From Vermiphilus sp. (GTDB lineage Bacteria; Ratteibacteria; UBA8468; B48-G9; JAFGKM01), in assembly GCA_020722825.1 (NCBI GenBank), contig DYKC01000007.1, positions 6,705 through 19,771 on the forward strand: a stretch of DNA of 13,067 nucleotides, written 5' to 3'. Below the pieces are notes generated by a model. That model worked only from the letters and a program-made list of their open reading frames with translations, was not told the DNA's origin and searched no databases. The position numbers and the translations under genes are program-made. Shown in pieces: positions 1 through 7,090 of this stretch (position 1 is the stretch's first letter; every line of letters begins with the position of its first letter).

Positions 1-962
1 ACCTGTTCCACCGATATCTTTTTCAGGCATAAAAAGTCTTTTCTGCACCATTTCTCTTTTTTGCAGGGGAAACAGTCAAGGTTACTGTGAACAACGATGT
101 TTCTCGTTCCTATGGGTCCATATCTGTAGGGATTTGAGGGGCCAAAAATGGCAACAACAGGACATTTTACCGCACTCGCCATATGCATGGTACCTGAGTC
201 GTTTGTAATTATCAAATCGGTTTTTTCAAGAAGCGCCGCAAGTTCCTGCAGTGTTGTCTTACCTGCAAGATTGTAAACATTTTTACTGTTGATACCCTCT
301 TCTACCTGGGTGCAAAGTTGCCTCTGTTCATCTGTGCCGGTAAGGAATATTTTGATATCCACATAGGTTTTAAGAAGTTCTTTTGCCAGTTCTATAAAGT
401 TTTCTTTTGCCCATCTCTTTTCCGTGCCCCCTGCTCCGGGATTCAAAACTACACGGATATCAGAGTTTTTGATGCCGAGCATCCGCAGACGTTCATCTAT
501 CGCATCCCTCTCTTTTTTGCTCACCGGGAAGAAAAGATGTATGTCATTCTCTTTTCCAAAATAAGGTTCAAGAAAATTCAGAATGCGTTTGGACTCGTGT
601 GTGAAGTTTTTCTCGGAGAGCAGTTCCTGTTTATAAAAGGAAAGTTTATATTTACCCCGCAGAAAAAAGGGTAGAAGACTGTTCCTGAAGTCAACAATAA
701 GGTCATACCTGTTTTGATTTACCCTGCCTATGAATCTGAAGATGTTTTTATGCTTGTCAAAAATGATGCACCTGTTAAACCAGGGGTTGTTCTGTGCAAA
801 CTCAGCTGCCCGCGGTCCCACGATTATGTCTATCTCTGCATCTTTAAATGCATTGCGTATTTTTGCAATAGATGGGGTTAGCAAAAGGTTGTCACCGAGA
901 CAACTCAACCCTATGATAAGAATCTTTCTTACTTTAAGGTCTTTAATATTTTTCGGGCACAT
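1..962 (-). CDS. Glycosyltransferase family 9 (ADP-heptose:LPS heptosyltransferase-like), 3' end outside window
   Basis: 320 codons are visible and the frame is still open at base 1. The N-terminus KILIIGLSCLGDNLLLTPSI (residues 13-32) is the usual GT9 opening, normally LSSLGD. Further motifs are NPGAGG (174-179), ITNDSGTMHMA (252-262) and GPSNP (274-278), the acceptor/ADP-sugar binding segment of WaaC/WaaF-type enzymes. A cysteine cluster (C297, C300, C306, C312) matches the CxPC...C...C pattern common in this family. The predicted role is transfer of a heptose or similar sugar to the LPS inner core at the cytoplasmic face. The ATG at 962 overlaps the end of the ELM1-like gene by 34 bases. 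A GGAGG lies only one base before that ATG, which is unusually close, but no other good start exists before the LSCLGD motif. The specific sugar cannot be told from sequence. Confidence 0.9.
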   Translation of the reverse strand, partial: MCPKNIKDLKVRKILIIGLSCLGDNLLLTPSIAKIRNAFKDAEIDIIVGPRAAEFAQNNPWFNRCIIFDKHKNIFRFIGRVNQNRYDLIVDFRNSLLPFFLRGKYKLSFYKQELLSEKNFTHESKRILNFLEPYFGKENDIHLFFPVSKKERDAIDERLRMLGIKNSDIRVVLNPGAGGTEKRWAKENFIELAKELLKTYVDIKIFLTGTDEQRQLCTQVEEGINSKNVYNLAGKTTLQELAALLEKTDLIITNDSGTMHMASAVKCPVVAIFGPSNPYRYGPIGTRNIVVHSNLDCFPCKKEKWCRKDFLCLKKISVEQ

Positions 963-2068
963 TCCTCCGCCTCGTTAAGTTTTTTGAAGGGGATATTTTT
1001 TATCGTTTCCAGCTTTTCTGGAATTTTGTCCAGATGATTTATTGACAGGTATTCAGCATAACCCTTTTCTACAAATTTTTCAATAGTATAGTCAAAAAGT
1101 AATTTCCTTGATGTTTTCCTTTCAACACCCAGTATTACTACGGGGACACCCACGCTAACTACTTCGGAAATCATATTGATGCTGTCTTCGGTAACAAGTA
1201 TATAGTCGCAGAGTGCAAGCATTCCGGGATAATTTGAAGATGTGGAATAACCCGGAAACTCAGAGTATACTACATTTTTCAAGGTTTTTTTAAGTTCGTT
1301 CTGAAGGAAAAGCACAGATTTTTCAGGGGTTCTGCGCGAGGTTGTAAAAAGAAAGATATATCTGTCTTCAAGTATCTTCAGTGCGTCAATAAGGGTTTTA
1401 ATGTACCTGACTGATATGCTGTAGTTCTGGTCGTTGCCTCCAATGATAACTCCGAGGGATTTTTTGCCATCTGGTATCCTGATGAAGGTTTTCAGCCTTT
1501 CCTTTTCTGCCTTCAGGGTTTCATCGGTTATGCAGTTGGGAGCACCCAGTGTAACAATCAGGTTTTTGATTTTGTCTCTTCTCTTAAGTCTTATGTAGTC
1601 GTGGTACGGAATTACAGAATAGTCAAAAAGATACAGCGGCAGCATAGAAGGAACCATAACATTAACAGATTTTGCTCCTGTCTCTTTTGCAAGGAGTAGA
1701 TTTACCGGTGCAAGAACAGAGCCGGCAGAGATGATGAGGTCAAATCCCCCCCGCCCCCCTTTTTCAAAGGGGGGAATTACTGTTTCTGGTTTCATCCGGT
1801 GTACCACTGGAACAAGAGACAATTCTAACAGCATTTTACCAGGTTTCCATAGTCTCAGACAGCATAAAAGGGCAAGGAGTTTAGAGACCACCGGATAGGT
1901 TCCTTTTCTCCCGGGCAGACGGTAAGAGGGCCCCCTCAATTGAACTCTCAAAGTTTTGATATCCGCTTCGGGGAAGGAATCTGCAATCCCGTATGCCTGG
2001 TTGAAATTACCCTTTATCCCGTCATCCAGCACCAGAATTCGTGGGTCAGTTCTTACTTTTTGCACCAT
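929..2068 (-). CDS. ELM1/DUF1022-family protein (Mito_fiss_Elm1), predicted envelope glycan protein
   Basis: This 379-residue protein starts with LVLDDGIKGNFNQAYGIAD (residues 12-30), the typical opening of the ELM1 family. Near the C-terminus it has VTEDSINMISE followed by VGVPVVIL (292-313), which matches the family's conserved T-[DE]-DSxxMxSEA segment. Family members have a GT-B-like fold and in Gram-negative bacteria usually lie beside LPS or nucleoside-sugar genes; their biochemical role is poorly defined. Here the gene overlaps the following GT9 gene by 34 bases and follows hisF by 30 bases, so the genes are probably co-transcribed. Residues 96-109 (TVIPPFEKGGRGGF) look foreign. They are encoded by a GC-rich palindromic repeat inserted in frame, and without it the text reads RMKPE directly into DLIISAG. 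The start at ATG 2068 has a purine-rich AGAAGAG just upstream. Confidence 0.8.
   Translation of the reverse strand: MVQKVRTDPRILVLDDGIKGNFNQAYGIADSFPEADIKTLRVQLRGPSYRLPGRKGTYPVVSKLLALLCCLRLWKPGKMLLELSLVPVVHRMKPETVIPPFEKGGRGGFDLIISAGSVLAPVNLLLAKETGAKSVNVMVPSMLPLYLFDYSVIPYHDYIRLKRRDKIKNLIVTLGAPNCITDETLKAEKERLKTFIRIPDGKKSLGVIIGGNDQNYSISVRYIKTLIDALKILEDRYIFLFTTSRRTPEKSVLFLQNELKKTLKNVVYSEFPGYSTSSNYPGMLALCDYILVTEDSINMISEVVSVGVPVVILGVERKTSRKLLFDYTIEKFVEKGYAEYLSINHLDKIPEKLETIKNIPFKKLNEAEECARKILKTLK
1742..1777. repeat. GC-rich palindromic repeat inserted in frame in the ELM1-like gene
   Basis: A perfect inverted repeat CCCCCCTTT-TTC-AAAGGGGGG (stems 1754-1762 and 1766-1774, loop 1763-1765) is preceded by AAATCCCCCCCG. 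On the gene's strand it encodes the peptide IPPFEKGGRGGF. A diverged copy lies at 10926-10959; in my hand alignment about 25 of 34 positions agree. Repeat-derived peptides of this KGGxGGF type occur in many environmental genomes (family knowledge, not checked here). Confidence 0.75.
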
Positions 2069-2098
2069 ACTCTTCTGTCTTGATAATTCTGCTCAGCG

Positions 2099-2854
2099 TC
2101 ACCGGACCTCTATACCTACCTTTTTAATATAGTCCTTTATCTGTGCAATCGTATACTTCCTGAAGTGCAGGAGTGATGCAAGAAGTACCGCACTTGCCCG
2201 TCCTTCCTTAATCACCTCAGAAAGGTGTTCAAGGGTACCTGCCCCTCCGGATGCAATGACGGGCAGACGCACACTGTCAGAAACCTTCCTGGTGAGCGGA
2301 ACATCATATCCTTTCTGAGTGCCGTCCATATCTATGCTGGTAAGAAGTATCTCTCCCGCACCCAACCCTTCAACCTTTTTTGCCCATTCCACTGCGTCAA
2401 TACCCGTGGGAGTTTTTCCGCTTTCTATGTATACCTCCCATTGATTCTCTGCTGTTTTCTTGGCATCAATGGCAACAACGATGCACTGACTGCCAAATTT
2501 TTTAGAGCCCTCTTTGATTAAATCAGGAGTTTTAACGGCAGAGGTATTGATGGAAATCTTGTCGGCACCGGCTTTCAGAATGTCCTCTATATCCTGCAAA
2601 CTTTTTATCCCTCCGCCCACAGTCATTGGAATAAAAACAACCTCTGAGACCTTTTTCACCACATCAACCATAGTTTTTCTTCCCTCAATGGTGGCGCTTA
2701 TGTCAAGGAATACCAGTTCGTCCGCATTTTCCCTGCTGTAAAAATCTGCATGCTCAACAGGGTCGCCTGCCTCCACTATATTTTCAAAATGTACACCTTT
2801 CACCACCCTGCCGTCTTTCACATCAAGACAAGGAATAATTCTTATCGCAACCAT
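2099..2854 (-). CDS. hisF: Imidazole glycerol phosphate synthase, cyclase subunit HisF
   Basis: HisF uses ammonia delivered by HisH to turn PRFAR into imidazole glycerol phosphate and AICAR, in histidine biosynthesis. The 251 residues are full family length for a (beta/alpha)8 barrel. The start RIIPCLDVKDGRVVKG holds catalytic Asp11, and VVAIDAK holds catalytic Asp130. Phosphate-binding loops MTVGGGIKS (near 77-85) and VIASGGAG are both present. The gene overlaps the 3' end of hisH by 13 bases, which fits coupled expression of the two subunits. No other his genes are in the window. HisF/HisH paralogues also serve in some surface-sugar pathways with a WbpG-type amidotransferase, but no such partner is visible, so histidine synthesis is the simpler reading. 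Confidence 0.97.
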   Translation of the reverse strand: MVAIRIIPCLDVKDGRVVKGVHFENIVEAGDPVEHADFYSRENADELVFLDISATIEGRKTMVDVVKKVSEVVFIPMTVGGGIKSLQDIEDILKAGADKISINTSAVKTPDLIKEGSKKFGSQCIVVAIDAKKTAENQWEVYIESGKTPTGIDAVEWAKKVEGLGAGEILLTSIDMDGTQKGYDVPLTRKVSDSVRLPVIASGGAGTLEHLSEVIKEGRASAVLLASLLHFRKYTIAQIKDYIKKVGIEVR

Positions 2855-3462
2855 TTTCCCTCCAGGAAGTTTTTTACAAATCTGATACCATATTCCCCAC
2901 TTTTTTCCGGGTGAAACTGCACACCCACGAGGTTTTCCTTTTTTATCGCAGATGGAAACTCTGTTCCGTAAAGTGTCGTACCGACTGTAACTGATGAGTC
3001 ACTGGGCTCAGGATAGTATGAATGCGCAAAATAAAAGTACTGGTTGTCGCTTATACCGTTAAACAACGGCTCAGTATGGTCGGTAATCCTTATACAGTTC
3101 CATCCCATATGAGGAATTCTTAATGAGGTATCCTCAAAACTGAATCTTTTTACATTCCCCTTTATCAGTCCCAGTCCCTCGCAATCGCCTTCCTCACTGT
3201 GAGAAAACAACAACTGCAGGCCAAGGCAGATACCGAGAAAGGGCTTTCCATTTTTTATCATTTCAAGGAGTGGTTCAATCATACGCGATACACGAAGGTT
3301 TTTCATCCCGTCGGCAAAAGACCCGACTCCCGGCAGTATGAGACGGTCCGCTTTTTTGAGGTCATCAGGGTTCTGGATGACAAATGATTTTTCACCGCAG
3401 AAATTTACTGCTGATTGTACACTGTGAATATTTCCTGCTCCGTAGTTAATTATTCCTGTCAT
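2842..3462 (-). CDS. hisH: Imidazole glycerol phosphate synthase, glutamine amidotransferase subunit HisH
   Basis: HisH is a class I glutaminase that hydrolyses glutamine and channels ammonia to HisF. The 206 residues show the full triad: Cys79 in FLGICLGLQ, then His184 and Glu186 in VQFHPEKSG. The oxyanion strand LPGVGSF (43-49) and the opening IINYGAGN are also present, so the enzyme looks intact. It is the only intact glutaminase in the window. The start ATG at 3462 has no clear Shine-Dalgarno sequence, since the upstream bases are AACAACAGTAACCA. The gene begins 18 bases after a cluster of three palindromes, which may affect its expression. It overlaps hisF by 13 bases. Confidence 0.97.
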   Translation of the reverse strand: MTGIINYGAGNIHSVQSAVNFCGEKSFVIQNPDDLKKADRLILPGVGSFADGMKNLRVSRMIEPLLEMIKNGKPFLGICLGLQLLFSHSEEGDCEGLGLIKGNVKRFSFEDTSLRIPHMGWNCIRITDHTEPLFNGISDNQYFYFAHSYYPEPSDSSVTVGTTLYGTEFPSAIKKENLVGVQFHPEKSGEYGIRFVKNFLEGKWLR

Positions 3463-3480
3463 TGGTTACTGTTGTTATAT

Positions 3481-3539
3481 GGGAACGTACGTTCCCATTA
3501 TACGGGACTTCGTCCCTGGTATAAGCAGACTTCGTCTGC
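3481..3539. repeat. Cluster of three adjacent palindromes upstream of hisH
   Basis: GGGAACGTACGTTCCC (3481-3496) is a perfect 16-base palindrome. TTATAC-GGGAC-TTC-GTCCC-TG-GTATAA (3498-3524) is an 11-pair hairpin with a two-base bulge. GCAGAC-TTC-GTCTGC (3525-3539) is a perfect 6-pair hairpin. The last two share the core GACTTCGTC. They lie almost end to end between a four-helix-bundle remnant and hisH. None has a T-tract, so they do not look like ordinary terminators. REP-like repeat remnants or a structured leader are both possible. Confidence 0.85.
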
Positions 3540-3550
3540 GATATATATAG

Positions 3551-3697
3551 TTAAGTTTCCTGCTGAAAATAATGAAGTGTTTTACTTCTGCTTTTGATGA
3601 CATATTTTTCATCTTCATGAAAAGACTTGGTTATATCATATATCCATTCCGATAGCTCTATTGCCAATTTATAAACATCCAATTCGTCAAAGTCCAT
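3551..3697 (-). pseudogene. Truncated four-helix-bundle protein (23S rRNA intervening-sequence family)
   Basis: A 48-codon frame starts at ATG 3697 with MDFDELDVYKLAIELSEWIY and runs to EDEKY. This is the standard first helix and turn of four-helix-bundle proteins of the S23/IVS family, which usually open with a LxVYxLAxEL pattern followed by EKYGL. Normal members have about 110-130 residues. Here the similarity stops after EKY and the frame ends 20 residues later in a tail I do not recognise (VIKSRSKTLHYFQQET). Helices two to four, including the usual IPxNIAEG segment, are absent, and I did not find them in other frames nearby. The family's function is not settled; some members are encoded inside 23S rRNA intervening sequences. 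The call rests on the first 32 residues only. Confidence 0.65.
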
Positions 3698-3707
3698 AAT
3701 TTTCTAT

Positions 3708-3736
3708 ATATATCTATGTATATCAGTGTTTCTCAA
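3708..3736 (-). promoter_or_regulatory. Possible sigma-70-type promoter before the four-helix remnant and hisHF
   Basis: On the minus strand TTGAGA (3736-3731) is followed after 17 bases by ATATAT (3713-3708), then 10 bases to the ATG at 3697. The spacing suits a sigma-70 promoter. However, the region is so AT-rich that TATA-like hexamers are expected by chance, and the -10 is non-consensus. If real, it would serve hisH and hisF separately from the decayed car region. Confidence 0.3.
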
Positions 3737-3757
3737 TGTGTATCCATTAATATCGTT

Positions 3758-6742
3758 TCAGAGTTGTTTATGGTATTCCTGGAGACTCTTGACATTTATG
3801 GCATCCTCTTTCAGTTTCTTTATCGCCACAAGTGTCGCCTTTGCTCCGGGGATTGTTGTTATAAGAGGAATGTTCCTGCTGACAGCAATGCCTCTTATAG
3901 ATACGATGTCCTTTTTGGGTTTTTTGCCGGAAGGGGTATTGATAATGAGGGAAATCTGATTGTTCTTCATATAGTCCACGACGTTGGGACGTTCTCCCTC
4001 ATAAACCTTGGGGATTATTTTAACCGCCACCCCCTTTTCTGAGAGGAAAGTTCCTGTTCCTGAACTTGCAAGAATCTCAAACCCGAGCGACTGAAATCCC
4101 TTTACTATGGGAACAACCGCTGGTTTGTCCTTATCTTTCACACTTATGAATACCGTGCCGGAGAGTGGAAGTTTCTGGCCTGCTGCCAACTGGCTCTTTG
4201 CGTATGCCATTTCAAAGGTTTTGTCCATTCCGATAACCTCGCCTGTTGAACGCATTTCAGGTCCTAAAATAGCGTCAACACCGGGAAACCTATTGAACGG
4301 AAAGACTGACTCTTTCACCGCAAAATAATTAATCTTTACCTCTTTTGTGAACGATAGTTCTTCAAGGGTTTTGCCCATCATTATCTTTGTTGCCAGTTTT
4401 GCCAGAGGTACCCCGATGGACTTGCTTACGAAAGGTATTGTCCTTGATGCACGCGGATTGACTTCAAGAATGTAGAGGTCATCATTTTTGACCGCATACT
4501 GGATGTTTATTAGTCCTCTGATGTTCAGTTCAAGAGCGAGTTTTTTTGTTGCGTCTTCTATCTCTTTTATAATTTTCTTTTTCAGGCTGTACGGCGGAAG
4601 TACCATTGCGCTGTCTCCTGAATGGACCCCTGCCTCCTCTATGTGCTCCATAATGCCTCCGATAACACAGAGTTTTCCGTCACAGATTGCATCTACATCA
4701 ACCTCTATGGCATCTTCAAGAAACTTGTCTATCAAAACAGGCCTTTCGGAAGAAACATCAATGGCTTTCTGCATAAAGGATTCAAGGGAGTCCCTGTCAT
4801 ATACTATCTCCATCGCCCTGCCTCCCAGGACGTAGGAAGGTCTTACAAGAACCGGATAGCCGATTCTCTCTGCTATAACCTCGGCCTGTTTAAAAGATGT
4901 TGCCGTTGCGTTAGGAGTCTGTCTGAGGGAGAGTTTTTCAAGCAACTGTCTGAACTGTTCCCTGTCCTCTGCGGCATCAATCGCTTCAGGGCTGGTACCA
5001 AGTATGTTAACACCTTCTTTTTGCAGAGGAATGGCAAGATTTAAAGGTGTCTGACCTCCAAACTGCAGGATAACACCCTCTGGTTTTTCCCTCTTAATGA
5101 TATTGAGGACGTCTTCAATTGTTATGGGTTCAAAGTAGAGTCTGTCGGAGGTGTCATAATCGGTACTTACGGTTTCAGGGTTGCAGTTAACCATAATACT
5201 TTCGTACCCCTCCTCTCTGAGAGAAAATGAGGCATGGACACAACAGTAGTCAAACTCTATCCCCTGTCCTATCCTATTGGGACCTCCTCCAAGGATGACC
5301 ACCCGTTTTTTCTGTGCAGAAGAAGTTGGGGTATCGTATTTTTCCAATGTGGAATAGTAATAGGGCTTTTCAGCAGGATATTCTCCGGCAACACTATCAA
5401 CAGGTTTGAATACAGCGGACAACCCTTCCTTGTTCCTTTTTGTCCTGACATCTTTTTCGCTCGTCTTCAGCATAAAAGATATCTGCCTCTCTGAAAAACA
5501 ATATTTTTTGGATTTTTCAAGGACCTCAACAGACAGTGTGTCAATACTGTACTTGCAGAGTTCTTTTTCCATATCAACTATCCCTTTAAGATTGTTAAGA
5601 AACCACTTATCAATCCTTGAAAGATTATAAATCTTTTCAAGGTCAAAGCCTGCCAGTATTCCATATCTAAGATAAAACAGACGTTCATCATCGGGTATAG
5701 ATTTCTTCTTGCTTATAACCTCTTTCTCCTCCTCGGTAAACTGGTGGTTAATATCCCAGATATCTTTACCGTCACAATCCAGTCCATACCTACCGATTTC
5801 CAGAGAACGTATACCCTTCTGCAGTGCCTCTCTGAAGTTTCTACAGATGTACATTGTCTTTCCCACTGCTTTCATAGATGTGTTTATTGTCCTGTCGGCA
5901 GCGGGGAATTTTTCAAAGGTGAAGATCGGAATCTTGAAAACGCAGTAGTCCACAGAAGGTTCCGCAAAACAGGTTGTCCTACCGGTAGTCTGGTTTTTGA
6001 CCTCTTCAAGCGTTAATCCAACGGCAAGTTTTGCGGCTATCCTACCTATAGGAAAACCTATTGCATTTGAGACAAGTGTAGAACTTCTTGAAACTCTTGG
6101 GTTAACCTCTATGATGACCACATCACCATTTTCCGGATTTACGGCAAACTGAATATTAGCTCCCCCTATAACGCTGATTTTTCTGATAACTCTTTTTGAA
6201 AGGTCAACAAGGTGTTCATATTCACTTGGACTTAATGTCTGCGAGGGAGCAACGACTATGCTGTTGCCGCTACCTCCCAGGGTATAACCCGGACGCAGTA
6301 TCAAGGGGAAACCAAACCTTCTGCCGATTTCCATTCCATCCTTCAGGTTATAGGCGAGTGCACTTTCAGGCACCCCTATTTCTATCTCCAGCCTTGTCTT
6401 TTTGAAGAGTTCCCTGTCTTCAGCCCTTGCGATGTATTGATGTCTGCGCCGATTACCTCCACGCCGTATTTATCAAGGAAACCCTCTTTTGCCAGAAATG
6501 TTGCCAGGTTAAGTCCTGTTTGCCCGCTGAGAGTTGGCAGTAGAGCATCAGGACGTTCTTTTTCTATTATCTTATATCTTAGCAAGCAGTTTTACTGTCG
6601 GAGGTTCAAGATATATTATATCAGCTATCTCAGGGCCGGTCATAATTGTTGCGGGGTTGCTGTTTACCAGCAAAACATTGTAGCCTTCTTGCTTTTGTCT
6701 TAAATAGGATATATCTTTGTTGCCCGGTTCTTGAAATTCCAT
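3758..6742 (-). pseudogene. carB: Carbamoyl-phosphate synthase large chain, decayed in its N-terminal half
   Basis: CarB makes carbamoyl phosphate for pyrimidines and arginine. From about 6373 to 3758 one frame of 871 codons covers most of the protein. The second synthetase half is well preserved (GGGPNRIGQGIEFDYCCVH, RPSYVLGGRAMEIVYD, GGIMEHIEEAGVHSGDSA), as is the C-terminal MGS-like regulatory domain. The first half is broken in four ways. The first 20 or so residues are missing or scrambled; similarity starts near 6742 (EFQEPGNK, then EGYNVLLVNSNPATIMT). A tandem TATCTTA duplication at 6568-6581 shifts frame after LLAKI. A one-base loss near 6433 shifts frame before AEDRELF. At 6263-6268 the text jumps from TLGGSG to SIVVAPSQTL, skipping about 67 residues by comparison with E. 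coli CarB. That gap covers the equivalents of E. coli Glu208, Glu215, Asn236 and His243. The carboxyphosphate site therefore cannot be normal. The GTG at 6373 opens the long frame but is not a credible native start. Confidence 0.88.
6568..6581. repeat. Perfect 7-base tandem duplication causing a frameshift in carB
   Basis: TATCTTA occurs twice in a row (6568-6574 and 6575-6581). Removing one copy restores the reading LAKI-IEKERPD, exactly the expected CarB text. With both copies present, the upstream frame ends at TAA just after LLAKI. This looks like a replication-slippage event. Confidence 0.85.
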
Positions 6743-6772
6743 ATTTCTGTTAATGCTCTGTCTATCCCTGCG

Positions 6773-6880
6773 TTATCGGAAATGATACATGCCCATATAT
6801 CCATCTTCTTTCTTATCAGCGTTGCAGACAAACTCACCTGCAAAAATTTCTCCTGTTTCAAGAACTATTTTCCCTTTCAT
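6773..6880 (-). pseudogene. carA: N-terminal remnant resembling CarA (carbamoyl-phosphate synthase small chain)
   Basis: From ATG 6880 the text MKGKIVLETGEIFAGEF matches the usual CarA opening (M-K-G-x-L-V-L-E-D-G-x-x-F-x-G). A GGAAA lies about eight bases before the ATG. After about 24 residues the similarity ends, and the frame closes at 6773 after a short unrelated tail. The rest of CarA, including the class I glutaminase domain, is absent from the window. It sits immediately upstream of the carB remnant, the expected carA-carB order. A dihydroorotase C-terminus also has a KGKV segment, so the match, being short, is not certain. Confidence 0.6.
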
Positions 6881-6985
6881 TTCTTTTTCCAGGGTTCTGG
6901 TGCTTCTGCTTTTATTTGAATTTTTTGCCGCTGACAACTTTCCCGCATTATACAGTCCAAAAATACCACAATCCTCTTTTATCAT
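6881..6985 (-). pseudogene. Short fragment resembling the PurF N-terminus
   Basis: From ATG 6985 the frame reads MIKEDCGIFGLYN. This matches the start of amidophosphoribosyltransferase PurF, where a short propeptide is followed by the N-terminal nucleophile cysteine in CGxFGIY. The similarity ends after about 13 residues. The frame then continues through an unrecognised segment (AGKLSAAKNSNKSRSTRT) straight into the CarA-like remnant. It is also open upstream to an ATG at 7030 (MNIYKSVAQC). A full PurF has about 450-500 residues, so nearly everything is missing. The call rests on a very short match. The neighbouring guaA and car remnants make a nucleotide-synthesis gene plausible. Confidence 0.4.
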
Positions 6986-7029
6986 ACTTGTAATGGTAGC
7001 ACACTGTGCCACAGATTTATAGATATTCA

Positions 7030-7068
7030 CCCAACTCTCCCTCTCCCTTGAGGGGAGCGAACGTTGGG
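7030..7068. repeat. GC-rich imperfect palindrome downstream of guaA
   Basis: The outer arms CCCAAC (7030-7035) and GTTGGG (7063-7068) enclose an inner hairpin CTCCC-TTGAG-GGGAG (7043-7057). The inner part resembles the widespread CCCTCTCCCTTGAGGGGAGAGGG type of intergenic repeat. It lies 22 bases past the guaA stop codon, between guaA and the decayed purF/carA block. It has no T-run after it on the minus strand. Confidence 0.65.
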
Positions 7069-7090
7069 TTTACTAACCTCTTATTCAGAG

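Noticed and set aside
318..674. Plus-strand frame of 118 codons
   Set aside because: It lies wholly opposite the GT9 gene, whose minus-strand motifs are clear. The plus product has no recognisable features.
3481..3539. The palindrome cluster as intrinsic terminators
   Set aside because: No T-run follows any of the three hairpins on either strand.
3758..6373. The GTG at 6373 as a native start of a short CarB
   Set aside because: CarB-like text continues upstream across a single-base shift, and no ribosome binding site precedes the GTG. It is more simply the point where one frame of a broken gene opens.
6700..6804. A 34-codon minus-strand frame (MDIWACIISDNAGIDRAL...) between the carA and carB remnants
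   Set aside because: It has no ribosome site or family match. Parts resemble a scrambled CarB N-terminus in another frame, so I treat it as debris of the decayed region.
7030..7068. The palindrome after guaA as a terminator
   Set aside because: It resembles dispersed repeats seen elsewhere in the window, and no T-run follows it on the minus strand.
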